Assembly (NCBI GenBank): GCA_050014415.1
Contig: JBEKDJ010000085.1
Location: forward strand, 1-16,190
From: JBEKDJ01 sp050014415
Lineage (GTDB): Bacteria; Desulfobacterota; BSN033; UBA1163
DNA length: 16,190 nucleotides
Reading direction: 5' to 3'
In this document: in pieces, positions 7,652-15,456 of the stretch
Numbering within the stretch: position 1 is the first letter of the stretch
Layout of the letters: the number at the start of each line of letters is the position of its first letter
The notes under the pieces: model-generated
Databases searched by the model: none
Told to the model about the DNA's origin: nothing
What the model saw: the letters and a program-made list of their open reading frames with translations, nothing else
Made by a program: the position numbers and the translations under genes

Positions 7652-8755
7652 TTAGCAGTTAACCCTGAGCGTCATCCCAAGGCTCTGAGCCACTGCTTTG
7701 TTCACGACGTTTCCCTGTATCAGATTTATTCCTCTTGCGATCTCTGCATTTTCTTTCATTGCTTCTTCATAACCTTTATTGGCAACTTCCACGACATAGG
7801 GGAGAGTTGCATTCGTTAACGCGAGGGTCGCCGTTCTGGGTACAGCCCCTGGCATATTGGTCACACAATAATGGACGACATCTTCCTCCACAAAGGTGGG
7901 GTTTTCGTGGGTGGTTGGGGAGCTGGTTTCGCAACATCCCCCCTGATCAATTGAGATATCCACAATGGCCGCTCCCTTTTTCATATGTCTGATCAACTTT
8001 CGAGAGATCAATCTGGGGGCTCTTGTTCCTGGAATGAGAACAGAGGAGATAACCAGATCAGCTTTCAAAACCTCTTCTTCTAAATTTTCTTCATTTGATA
8101 TCAATGTAGTCACACGGCCATGTAGGATATCATCAATGTAGTTGAGGCGTTCCTGGTTTACGTCCAAAATAGTCACCCTTGCATCATTCCCTACTGCACT
8201 GAAGCATGCATGGATTCCTGCAACGCCACCTCCGAGAATGACGATATAAGCTGGTTGCACTCCAGGGACTCCACTCAAAAGGATGCCCATCCCTCCGTTC
8301 TTCGCCTCAAGGCAGTAAGCCCCCGCTTGAATTGAGAGACGGCCAGCGATGGCACTCATCGGAGCCAGAAGGGGTAAAGAACCTTTTTCCGTCTGTATTG
8401 TTTCGTAAGCGATACCGACAATCTTTTTTTCGATCAGCTTTTCAGTCAGGCCTTTGTTTGCTGCCAAGTGTAAAAAAGTGAAAAGAATTTGACCTTCGTG
8501 CATCCGGTCAAACTCCGGCATGACAGGCTCTTTCACTTTCAAGACCATTTCCGACTCGGTCCATATATCTTCAGGCCGCATCCGGAGTTCAGCCCCTGCT
8601 CCAAGATAATTTTTATCTGAAAAACCACTCCCCAGCCCTGCTCCGGTTTCAATCAAAATGATATGATGTTGCTTTGCCAACATTCGAGCTCCTGCAGGAG
8701 TGATGGCAACTCTTTTCTCCCCCACTTTCAATTCTTTTGGAATCCCAATGATCAC
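7652..8755 (-). CDS. ald: alanine dehydrogenase
   Basis: The product is a 367-residue NAD-linked L-alanine dehydrogenase, interconverting L-alanine with pyruvate, ammonia and NADH in the cytoplasm. Family residues are in their usual positions: R15 and K75 (KVKEP) for substrate binding, catalytic H96 (FTFLHLAA), the GGGVAG dinucleotide-binding loop at 175-180 with D198 at the end of the second strand, and catalytic D270 (DISIDQGGC). The GTG start at 8755 follows AGGGAGG at seven bases. It sits two genes after alanine racemase, so the pair can carry D-alanine to pyruvate. Length and motifs match the family closely; I see no damage. Confidence 0.96.
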   Translation of the reverse strand: MIIGIPKELKVGEKRVAITPAGARMLAKQHHIILIETGAGLGSGFSDKNYLGAGAELRMRPEDIWTESEMVLKVKEPVMPEFDRMHEGQILFTFLHLAANKGLTEKLIEKKIVGIAYETIQTEKGSLPLLAPMSAIAGRLSIQAGAYCLEAKNGGMGILLSGVPGVQPAYIVILGGGVAGIHACFSAVGNDARVTILDVNQERLNYIDDILHGRVTTLISNEENLEEEVLKADLVISSVLIPGTRAPRLISRKLIRHMKKGAAIVDISIDQGGCCETSSPTTHENPTFVEEDVVHYCVTNMPGAVPRTATLALTNATLPYVVEVANKGYEEAMKENAEIARGINLIQGNVVNKAVAQSLGMTLRVNC

Positions 8756-8810
8756 GGATTTTCCTCCCTTCTTAAGAAAACGAAACCCAACAACAATTCC
8801 ATGGTATTAT

Positions 8811-9290
8811 TCAATCCCCATAGATTCTCTTCACGAGCCTCGCAACCCTTGCTCCAAATTCTGTGCACACTCCTTTCCTCTCCTCATTAGGTCCCCCCAC
8901 TGAAATCGGACCATAATGGCCACCTGAAGTAAATCCTGGAACGATCATCCCATGAACTAGAAAAGCACGGAGGATATCGAGAAGGGCTGTTTCACCACCA
9001 CCCCCAAGATCGCCCGATGATGCAAAAGCTGCACCGACTTTCCCCTCGAGTTTCCCGAAGTGCTTAATGCTCTCGTCGATCAGCCTTTTTATCTCAGCCG
9101 TCGTTCCTGCAAAGTAAGTTGGAGTGCCGATGATGATCCCTTGTGGGTCAAGAAGATCCTCCAAGATCGTTTTCTCGATCTTTTTTCGAACAACGCTCAC
9201 TCCTTCTCTTCTGATACCCGCCTCAACAGCTTCTGACATTCGTTCTGTATTCCCGGTCTTGGATTGATAGATGATCAATATTCTTGTCAT
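8811..9290 (-). CDS. flavodoxin-like protein (NAD(P)H-dependent oxidoreductase type)
   Basis: This 159-residue protein has the flavodoxin fold pattern. The first strand is followed by an FMN-phosphate loop YQSKTGNTERM (8-18). A second loop GTPTYFAGTT (55-64) carries an aromatic residue that would stack on the flavin, and a third glycine-rich loop lies around SSGDLGGGGE and SGGHYGPISVGG (91-100, 122-133). This arrangement is closer to WrbA-like flavoproteins than to short-chain electron-carrier flavodoxins. Start: ATG at 9290 with AAGGAG seven bases upstream. It lies 18 bases after alr and 55 bases before ald. It may move electrons for a redox step of the pathway, but partner and substrate are not visible. 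Confidence 0.85.
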   Translation of the reverse strand: MTRILIIYQSKTGNTERMSEAVEAGIRREGVSVVRKKIEKTILEDLLDPQGIIIGTPTYFAGTTAEIKRLIDESIKHFGKLEGKVGAAFASSGDLGGGGETALLDILRAFLVHGMIVPGFTSGGHYGPISVGGPNEERKGVCTEFGARVARLVKRIYGD

Positions 9291-9308
9291 AACGTCTCTC
9301 CTTTTCCA

Positions 9309-10418
9309 TCATTGAACATAAACCCGTGGTACCCTTTTTCCGACCGCGCAGACGACCTCGTAATTGATCGTTCCAATCTTCTCGGCAATTTCGTCCACAG
9401 GAAGGCCTTTGCCGAAGAGAATCACCTCGTCCCCTGGTTGAACATTCTTCACTTCAGAGACGTCGATCATACACATATCCATGCAAATCCGGCCCATCAG
9501 AGCCACCCGATGGCCCTTAATCAAAACCTCCCCTCGACCTGAGAGCAATCGACTGTAGCCATCTGCATATCCCACAGGGAGCGTTGCTACCATCGTTTTC
9601 TTCTGGGTCATAAAAGTTCGACCATAACTCATGGGACATCCCGGCGACACCCACTTGACAAAGATGACTTTCGTTAGGAAGGCCATAGCTGACTTAAGCT
9701 CAATACTGTGGCTGACTTCAGCTGAAGGATAGAGGCCATAAATCATGATCCCAGGCCTTACAAGGTCATAAAAGGATTCGGGAAGATCCAAGATCCCCGC
9801 GCTGTTCGCGATATGCTTCTTGGGTATCTTGATCCCCGAAGCCTCGATGTCTCGAACCAGTCTATCAAAAATTTCGATTTGTTTCTTGGCAAAAGTCTTA
9901 TCTACCTCATCCGCACAAGAAAAGTGGCTAAATATCCCCTTTATATTTAAGTTTTTGAATCGACTCGCTCTCTTTGCAAAGGCCACCGCATCTTTTGGGA
10001 GCAATCCGACTCGACCCATCCCTGTGTCCAGTTTGATATGGGCGTTGATCCGAGCTCCAACTTTTGAACCGATCTGATCCAACGCTTCCGCAAGTTCAAG
10101 AGAACTGATCGCTTGTTCCAGATTAAAATCGACTACCTTGTAAGCTTCTTCTGGCTGAATTAAGCCGAGGACCAGAATAGGAACATCAATTCCTGCCTCC
10201 CTGAGCTGTTGTCCCTCCTCCGGTGTGGCCACTCCGAGACAATTCGCCCCGTTCTTAAGGGCTGTCCGGCTTACTTCTACGGAACCATGTCCGTAGCCGT
10301 CGGCTTTCACCACAGCCATGAGATCCCTTTTCTTCCCTATCCTTTTTCGAATCTCCGAAACGTTGTAAGCAATCGCTCCAAGGTCCACAACGGCTTTGGT
10401 TGAACGCTCGATGCTCAC
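9309..10418 (-). CDS. alr: alanine racemase
   Basis: The product is a fold-type III PLP racemase interconverting D- and L-alanine. From the GTG at 10418 it is 369 residues, the normal length, and the key residues then fall at family positions. K38 in VVKADGYGHG is the Schiff-base lysine, K129 lies in HIKLDTGMGR, R221 in LVRPGIMIYG binds PLP, Y265 in SYGRT is the opposite catalytic base, and M312 lies in GRICMDM. A longer frame opens 65 codons upstream but overlaps the preceding gene. AGAGGG nine bases before the GTG supports the short start. Placement between an OrtB-like thiolase and alanine dehydrogenase suggests a catabolic rather than cell-wall role. Related racemases acting on other amino acids cannot be excluded. 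Confidence 0.94.
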   Translation of the reverse strand: MSIERSTKAVVDLGAIAYNVSEIRKRIGKKRDLMAVVKADGYGHGSVEVSRTALKNGANCLGVATPEEGQQLREAGIDVPILVLGLIQPEEAYKVVDFNLEQAISSLELAEALDQIGSKVGARINAHIKLDTGMGRVGLLPKDAVAFAKRASRFKNLNIKGIFSHFSCADEVDKTFAKKQIEIFDRLVRDIEASGIKIPKKHIANSAGILDLPESFYDLVRPGIMIYGLYPSAEVSHSIELKSAMAFLTKVIFVKWVSPGCPMSYGRTFMTQKKTMVATLPVGYADGYSRLLSGRGEVLIKGHRVALMGRICMDMCMIDVSEVKNVQPGDEVILFGKGLPVDEIAEKIGTINYEVVCAVGKRVPRVYVQ

Positions 10419-10479
10419 ATTTCTCTTCCCTCTTTGGACGGACACCTCCGTTACCCTACGAGAGACGGATGCCCTTCGC

Positions 10480-10884
10480 TTAGGAGAGGCCCATTTGGGT
10501 TGCAACAGTGGCCCCGTCATAATATTCCGTGATCCTTCTGATCTTTCCTTTTTCAATCTTGAAGACATAAGCAATTCGGATATCCACAAATCGCCCGGTT
10601 GCCGGTGTCCCACGGAATTGAGCTCGATTCGTTCCGCTCCAGCGGACCTCTGCGAGGACCTGACCTTTACCCGAAAAGATGTTTAATATTTCCGCCTTGC
10701 TATCTGAGAAGCCTTTAAAAAGCTCTCGATAGCTCTTAGCAATCTGATCACGACCCTGCGCAGGCGGAGGGTCAGCAACCTCGTCCCCTACTGCGTCCTC
10801 TGAGCAAAGGGAGCTCATCTGGTCCACGTTATGTTTATTCATTGCAGCCAGCCATTTTTTGACAAGGTCGATCTCAGTTTTCAT
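10480..10884 (-). CDS. SnoaL/NTF2-like protein 1
   Basis: This 134-residue protein has the cone-shaped NTF2/SnoaL-like fold pattern. It opens with a helix (EIDLVKKWLAAMNKHNVDQM), followed by a short acidic segment. Then come the GRDQIAKSYRELFKGF helix, beta strands in the second half (QVLAEVRWSGTNR, RIAYVFKIEKGKI), and the closing EYYDGATVATQMGL that is typical of SnoaL-like polyketide-cyclase relatives. Such proteins are often isomerases, hydratases, cyclases or ligand-binding proteins, so no reaction is assigned. The ATG at 10884 has AAGGAG seven bases upstream and follows the long ATC-like gene by 18 bases. A second, longer member of this fold lies at 14953-15456. Confidence 0.8.
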   Translation of the reverse strand: MKTEIDLVKKWLAAMNKHNVDQMSSLCSEDAVGDEVADPPPAQGRDQIAKSYRELFKGFSDSKAEILNIFSGKGQVLAEVRWSGTNRAQFRGTPATGRFVDIRIAYVFKIEKGKIRRITEYYDGATVATQMGLS

Positions 10885-10902
10885 TGTCTCGCTCCTTCTT
10901 TT

Positions 10903-11739
10903 CTATTTCCTTCTCTCGAATCTCACTCGACACGTATTATCACCGCAACATTGAAATTTATCCATGGTGAATGAGTATCTATCAAAAACCCCCAAGGCTT
11001 TCAAAATGGCATCATAGTAGTTAACAGAAGTCGCTGCTTCCGTTTTTAAAGTCATTGAGCGGGCCTTCTCTTCTCCCAGAATCGCCTTCATGTTTGCGAA
11101 GTAGGCACAGGCTCCCAATTCGGCCTCATGGACATCCTGGTTGTGTTTGGTCACATGGTAAGGGACCCCTATGGATTCCCAGTAGACCTTTGAAAGTTTT
11201 CCAAGAACATCCATATCGATCTTCGAAGGATCCTTTATTCCCAAAGTTCCCTTCCAGTGGTCCAAAGCACTAAGAGCAAACTTTTCCCAAAGGCCCATAT
11301 AGATCTTTAAACCATCTTTGGAGCCAAGGTGCTTTTCCAGGCAGACATAGATACTGAAATCATAGATCGTAAAGGCTCTCAACCAGTTCAGAAAGGCTTC
11401 TTCAATGTATTCCCCCATTCCGCGAATGGCTGAATGGTTTTTGTCATGCAGTATATCTGCAAGGATCTTATTGATCTTTTCGATATCAGGCTCTTTCTCA
11501 ATCCCTAAGACTTTGTTGACTCTCTCCAGTCCCACGGTGTAAAAGAAGCTCCAAAGGTCATAAAGAACCTGTTTTCTTTTGGTTGGATCGGTCACGTTCT
11601 CCTGAAGACCCTCCAACAGGTTTTGATGGTGAAAGGCCATTCCCTGTGACCAAACATAAATATCATCTTCCGGTTTATGACCGACCTCTTTGAGTGCTGA
11701 AAAAACGGGATCCTGCAAAACTTGCTCCCTCGATTTCAT
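10903..11739 (-). CDS. ATC-hydrolase-like protein, long form with internal repeat
   Basis: This 278-residue soluble protein has a C-terminal half that aligns with the 199-residue protein at 6937-7536. YDFSIYVCLEKHLG, the IYMGLWEKF segment, ELGACAYF (C211) and QCCGDNTCRVRF (C264, C265, C270) match the smaller protein in order and spacing, while its C155 has no counterpart here. The N-terminal half repeats the helical unit: LW at 62-63 and at 150-151 are each followed at the same distance by LGI. The start at 11739 is set by AAGGAGGG five bases upstream; a TTG at 11763 has no such site. I place it in the ATC hydrolase-like family by this similarity. The reaction is unknown and the loss of one Cys hints at a different role. 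Confidence 0.6.
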   Translation of the reverse strand: MKSREQVLQDPVFSALKEVGHKPEDDIYVWSQGMAFHHQNLLEGLQENVTDPTKRKQVLYDLWSFFYTVGLERVNKVLGIEKEPDIEKINKILADILHDKNHSAIRGMGEYIEEAFLNWLRAFTIYDFSIYVCLEKHLGSKDGLKIYMGLWEKFALSALDHWKGTLGIKDPSKIDMDVLGKLSKVYWESIGVPYHVTKHNQDVHEAELGACAYFANMKAILGEEKARSMTLKTEAATSVNYYDAILKALGVFDRYSFTMDKFQCCGDNTCRVRFERRK

Positions 11740-11744
11740 ATGAA

Positions 11745-11752
11745 CCCTCCTT
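11745..11752 (-). promoter_or_regulatory. ribosome binding site deciding the start of the long ATC-like gene
   Basis: AAGGAGGG lies five bases upstream of the ATG at 11739 on the minus strand. This favours that start over the TTG at 11763, which would add eight basic residues and has no comparable site. Confidence 0.8.
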
Positions 11753-11772
11753 GTTTTTCTCAAGTAAGATGT

Positions 11773-11916
11773 TTACCGGTTCGCCGACCTCCATGCAACG
11801 GTGGTACCCGTATCCCCAATCGCTTTGAGACGATTCGGATTGATCTTGTTGATGGAGTTGTGAAGGGTAATCCGCCCCACATTAAGTAGTTTGAAACCTA
11901 TCCGTCTTAAACCGCC
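11773..11916 (-). pseudogene. C-terminal relic of a second M28-type peptidase gene
   Basis: The gap between the deacylase stop (11918) and the long ATC-like gene contains a 47-codon open frame, one base out of phase with the deacylase and lacking a start or ribosome site. It ends TAA at 11773-11775. Its last 30 codons match the end of the intact M28 protein at 13585-14853: KINPNRLK against KINPNNLK, then AWRSANR directly before the stop against MWRLANQ before the stop. A histidine (LHNS against YHSIHDAS) is also kept nearby. It is therefore the tail of a decayed M28 paralog, left after a deletion that joined it to the deacylase gene. It is probably not translated. Confidence 0.75.
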
Positions 11917-11917
11917 C

Positions 11918-13555
11918 TTATTTCCTTAGTACTTTTCCGGGTCGAATCTTCTTTATCTCTCCGTTCTCCAATAACAGTTGGCCATTTACGATGACTTGAT
12001 GAATTCCCTCAGGGAATTGTCTTGGGTTTTCATAGGTGGACTTGTCACGGATTCGATCGGGATCAAAAAGGACCAGATCTGCGACATATCCTTCAACAAT
12101 CATTCCCCTATCTTTGATTCCCAATCGATTTGCCGGGAATGACGTCATGCGGCGAATGGCATCCTCAAGGGTCACCAGTTTCTCCTCCCTCACGTAACGC
12201 CCGAGTAACCTTGGATACATTCCATAGGCGGCAGGATGGGGTTTCCCTCTGCCGATATCAACCGCATCGGTGGCATAGCCTCCCAATGGATGTCTGATAA
12301 TTGTTTTGATGGGTTCCTCATTTTCCCGGTCACCCGAGACTCCGAAAATCAACTGACTGATTGCTCCTTTCTCTTCAATCATCAGATCCGTGATTGCCTC
12401 GAAAGGAGACTTCCTCATTTTTCCGCCCAATTCGATCAGGTTGAGCCCTTCATAATGTTTATTTTTTTCACTAGGGACGTATCCGATATAGATATTCTTC
12501 CATCCAGCTGCCTTCACCAGATTGTGGGGCCACGACCCGGGAACCCATGTAGGCCACGAAGGCACGACCGTTTCGATATCCTGCTCAATCTTCCTTCGAG
12601 TGCCGGGGTCTTGAACCCTTCTCAGAAATTGGGGCCAACCTCCGTCCAGAGCCCAGGGAGGATAGATTGCGATCATCATCGTCATCGCGGCTGTATAAGG
12701 GAACATATCAAAGGCGAAGTCGATTCCCTTCTGCCTAGCCTCCTCATCCAATTTCAAAGTGATTTCGATCTTGTGCCAGTTCTCCTTTCCAAATGCCTCG
12801 TAGTGAGAACGATGAACCCTACATCCCGCCTTCTCGCCGATATGGATCACCTCTTTTTCGGCATCGATATCTGTCTCGCTCGATCCCCTCACATGGCTCG
12901 TCAGAATTCGATTGTATTTTGCAACGACCTTTCCAAGCTCGATGAATTCGTCCGTGTCTGCGAACATCCCTGGAGCATAGATAAGGCCGCTCGAAAGCCC
13001 GAAGGACCCCTCTTCAAAAGTCCGACTGAGGATCTCTTTCATTTTTCTCGTTTCTTCTGGTGACATCAAACCGGAGGAAAACCCTTTCACATAAGCCCTT
13101 ATGGCACCATGGCCAGTCAAGGTTCCCACATTGACAGCTACACCTTTCTTTTCGATCAAATCCAAGAACTCCGCCATGCTATTCCAATTCCAGGGAACGG
13201 ATTCCGGGGTCATCCACCCCACACTCTTCTCCATATCAGGCTTCAGTTCGTCCCGTATCGGTGAGACGCTGATTCCGCAGTTCCCCATTATCTCTGTCGT
13301 GATCCCTTGTCGGATTCTTCCTTCGAGAAGTTCAGACTGTTTTTCACTTAAGAAGATCATTTCCGAATGGGAATGCATATCGATGAAGCCGGGGGCAAGT
13401 ACCATCCTATTTCCATCGATGATCTTTCGGGCTTCTTTCGCTTCTATCTGACCGATGTGGGCGATTTTCTCTCCTTGGATGCCCACATCAGCTGAATACC
13501 AAGGATTGCCAAGACCATCCACGACCCGAACATTTTTAATCACTAAAGAATACAT
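11918..13555 (-). CDS. N-acyl-D-amino-acid deacylase (D-aminoacylase family amidohydrolase)
   Basis: This is a 545-residue zinc amidohydrolase that would release free D-amino acids from N-acyl-D-amino acids in the cytoplasm. Metal and catalytic residues match the family in order: H61 and H63 in DMHSH, C93 in GNCG, H221 in TSHVRG, H251 in HRSHYE, and D430 in YATDA. These are followed by the conserved GRGKPHPAAYG and the C-terminal strand region GYVADLVLFDPD. The start at 13555 has AAGGAG eight bases upstream. The ATG at 13561 is too close to it, and the ATG at 13606 would run into the M28 gene. The stretch between H251 and D430 is longer than in the Alcaligenes enzyme. It follows the M28 peptidase by 29 bases. 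Acyl group and amino-acid preference are not readable; dihydroorotase-like relatives are less likely. Confidence 0.88.
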   Translation of the reverse strand: MYSLVIKNVRVVDGLGNPWYSADVGIQGEKIAHIGQIEAKEARKIIDGNRMVLAPGFIDMHSHSEMIFLSEKQSELLEGRIRQGITTEIMGNCGISVSPIRDELKPDMEKSVGWMTPESVPWNWNSMAEFLDLIEKKGVAVNVGTLTGHGAIRAYVKGFSSGLMSPEETRKMKEILSRTFEEGSFGLSSGLIYAPGMFADTDEFIELGKVVAKYNRILTSHVRGSSETDIDAEKEVIHIGEKAGCRVHRSHYEAFGKENWHKIEITLKLDEEARQKGIDFAFDMFPYTAAMTMMIAIYPPWALDGGWPQFLRRVQDPGTRRKIEQDIETVVPSWPTWVPGSWPHNLVKAAGWKNIYIGYVPSEKNKHYEGLNLIELGGKMRKSPFEAITDLMIEEKGAISQLIFGVSGDRENEEPIKTIIRHPLGGYATDAVDIGRGKPHPAAYGMYPRLLGRYVREEKLVTLEDAIRRMTSFPANRLGIKDRGMIVEGYVADLVLFDPDRIRDKSTYENPRQFPEGIHQVIVNGQLLLENGEIKKIRPGKVLRK

Positions 13556-13563
13556 CGGCATCT

Positions 13564-13569
13564 CTCCTT
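13564..13569 (-). promoter_or_regulatory. ribosome binding site deciding the deacylase start
   Basis: AAGGAG lies eight bases before the ATG at 13555 and only two before the ATG at 13561. The spacing favours the start giving MYSLVIKN, the normal amidohydrolase opening. Confidence 0.75.
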
Positions 13570-13584
13570 CGGCCAAAAATAAGA

Positions 13585-14853
13585 TTACTGATTGGCAAGC
13601 CTCCACATGATAATGGCGGCGACATCTGAAACACTCTTCAGATTATTGGGGTTTATTTTATCAGAGGCATCATGAATGGAATGATAATAAGGATCATCGG
13701 GTGCCCAAAACCATGTGGCGGGGACCCCAATTTCCAAAAATCGCGCGCTTTCTGCAACCCCCCAGCCGGCAGTCATTCTTCCGAAATAATATCCTAAATC
13801 CTCAGCCACCTCGTCCACCATCCGCATGAGCCATTTGGGTTGAAGGATGGGTTCGGAATCAGGCCACAATCCCCTCTCCACCTGCTTGATCATCCCTCCT
13901 ACACCCACCATATCAATGTCGATCAGGGCCTTCATGTTTTTCTTAAGGTCCTCTTTATGTTGCTGACAATAACTCCATGCCCCGATCGTGACCCCTTCTT
14001 CAGCAGTACTCGATATGAACTCAAAACCTCTCCTCGACTTTCTCCTGCTTAGGACCCTTGCGATCTCAATCATACAAGAAGTACCGCTCAAGTTGTCATT
14101 TGCTCCGGGAGCAAGTCCGTTATCCCGGTGGCCAATAAGACCTATCCTTTCTTGGGGGAACGTCGCCCCTCTCTTGATTCCAGAAATCACCACGCTCTCT
14201 CTTTCCTCCATATTCGTCTGCACGTTGAGGTAAACGAAGGCTTCTCCCTTCCCCAAGCGATACATCAATCTTGCCCCATCAATCCCTGATATGCTTAAAG
14301 CAGGCAATCGCTTTGAGCAGAAACGGTTCTGGATACGGCTATTCCCTGCTTCCATGGACATGCGATAAGACCAGGGCATGGGATGGATGACGATTAATCC
14401 CACTGCTCCATAATTTGCAGCTCTTTCAGCAAAAGTGCCGAGCCAAAATTTACTATACCCGAGACCTGTTTCAGCAAGTAAAACAATCTTTCCTCTCACA
14501 TCAACGTTTTCATAATCTTTATCCTCCCCTTCCCCAACCAGTACCACTTCGGCCCGTATCCCCTCTTCCGGGGTAGAAGGAGAAAAGTACGGGGGGATTG
14601 CGGCAAACTGTTCACCTGTGGCTTCCACACGTAGGACGGGTTCCTTCAACTCGATGAAAGTGGGAACCTTGATCTTCGTCTCTTTGATTTCCAATCCGAG
14701 AGCTCTGAACTCTTTTCGGATGTAACGAATCACCTTCCCGTCTCCTTCCGTACCGACAAACCGATCTCCTATCTTAGATATCCTCTTGATATGCTCCAGC
14801 TCGTTCTTCCCTTTTATTTCTCGAATCATCTTGAATTCTTTTGTCGAAATCAT
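13585..14853 (-). CDS. M28-family zinc aminopeptidase-like protein
   Basis: This 422-residue protein has the M28 metal site: H242 and D244 in GHRDNG, bridging D253 in GANDNLSG, catalytic E285 and ligand E286 in TAEEG, D314 in IDIDMVG, and H391 in YYHSIHD. An inserted PA-like domain lies at about 95-215, between the N-terminal helix and the catalytic core, as in many M28A/B members. There is no signal peptide or lipobox, so it should act in the cytoplasm, unlike many secreted M28 enzymes. The ATG at 14853 follows GGGGAGG by about five bases. Immediate linkage to the deacylase suggests it trims or hydrolyses an imported amide or peptide. A relic of a second copy lies at 11773-11916. Dipeptidase, aminopeptidase or amidase activity are all possible. 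Confidence 0.88.
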   Translation of the reverse strand: MISTKEFKMIREIKGKNELEHIKRISKIGDRFVGTEGDGKVIRYIRKEFRALGLEIKETKIKVPTFIELKEPVLRVEATGEQFAAIPPYFSPSTPEEGIRAEVVLVGEGEDKDYENVDVRGKIVLLAETGLGYSKFWLGTFAERAANYGAVGLIVIHPMPWSYRMSMEAGNSRIQNRFCSKRLPALSISGIDGARLMYRLGKGEAFVYLNVQTNMEERESVVISGIKRGATFPQERIGLIGHRDNGLAPGANDNLSGTSCMIEIARVLSRRKSRRGFEFISSTAEEGVTIGAWSYCQQHKEDLKKNMKALIDIDMVGVGGMIKQVERGLWPDSEPILQPKWLMRMVDEVAEDLGYYFGRMTAGWGVAESARFLEIGVPATWFWAPDDPYYHSIHDASDKINPNNLKSVSDVAAIIMWRLANQ

Positions 14854-14880
14854 TATTCCTCCCCTTAGGTAACGATATGT

Positions 14881-14952
14881 CTATCCCTTCTCATCTTTGA
14901 CGCCAAGTTCGTCCCGACCAAGGAGACCCCGCGCTGATTTGAGGTAGGGATA
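14881..14952 (-). other. in-frame open stretch after the SnoaL-like 2 stop
   Basis: Directly after the TGA of the SnoaL-like gene, the same frame stays open for 23 codons to a TAG at 14881-14883. It reads like a polar protein tail (SARGLLGRDELGVKDEKG). It could be an extension reached by stop readthrough, the tail of an older gene, or chance. No start or ribosome site of its own is visible. Confidence 0.25.
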
Positions 14953-15456
14953 TCACTTTCTATTCAATGCTGAGCAATCCCAACCCAGTTGTTGATACAT
15001 GTCCACAAGATTCCAATGGTCTCGGATATATTTAATCTTCCTATTCTCTATCAGCGCAAACTGACAATATTGACAATCAAATTTTTTCCCGTTACCTGGC
15101 ATGCCAAAAAAATCACGCATCATCGTTCCACTAATTCTGCCGATATTCACCACCTGGTTCCCTTGGACAACGAACGCTTCTATATAGGGTTTAAAATCTG
15201 GAACCGCATTAACCCAACCCTCGCCGAACTCACGAATACCCTTATGCCCAATCGCTGGTTGAAAGGTGATGTCATAGTAAACACTATCCTCCGCCATAAC
15301 GGAAAGGACCTCGTCCACACTCTGATGAGCCCATCCTTTCAATTCCTTAATGACAAGCTTGAGATTTTCTTTTTCCACCGGTTTAAGATCTTCAAACGAA
15401 TCGATATCCATTTCCAGCAAATCCTTTTGACTCAGGCGCCAATCTCGAGTCTTCAT
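14953..15456 (-). CDS. SnoaL/NTF2-like protein 2 (ester-cyclase-like)
   Basis: This 167-residue protein has a roughly 30-residue N-terminal extension followed by a SnoaL-like domain. A helix (ENLKLVIKELKGW) is followed by SVDEVLSVMAEDSVYYDI, GHKGIREFGEGW and a run of strands. The ending DHWNLVDMYQQLGW is the usual SnoaL close with its conserved aspartate. The ATG at 15456 follows AAGGAGG at about eight bases. It lies 68 bases after the OrtB-like gene and 99 before the M28 gene. It shares the fold, though little direct sequence, with the 134-residue protein at 10480-10884. Reactions in this family include cyclisation, isomerisation and hydration, so the role here is open. Confidence 0.8.
   Translation of the reverse strand: MKTRDWRLSQKDLLEMDIDSFEDLKPVEKENLKLVIKELKGWAHQSVDEVLSVMAEDSVYYDITFQPAIGHKGIREFGEGWVNAVPDFKPYIEAFVVQGNQVVNIGRISGTMMRDFFGMPGNGKKFDCQYCQFALIENRKIKYIRDHWNLVDMYQQLGWDCSALNRK

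Noticed and set aside
10419..10613. N-terminal extension of alanine racemase by 65 residues
   Set aside because: It would overlap the upstream SnoaL-like gene by over 130 bases. The GTG at 10418 gives the normal family length and catalytic numbering.
12236..13063. Plus-strand open frame of 275 codons inside the deacylase gene
   Set aside because: It lies wholly antisense to a gene with clear catalytic motifs, and its translation is low-complexity and unlike any family. It is a shadow frame.
13556..13606. Upstream ATG starts for the deacylase
   Set aside because: The ATG at 13606 runs into the M28 coding end, and the ATG at 13561 is only two bases from the ribosome site. 13555 fits spacing and family opening.
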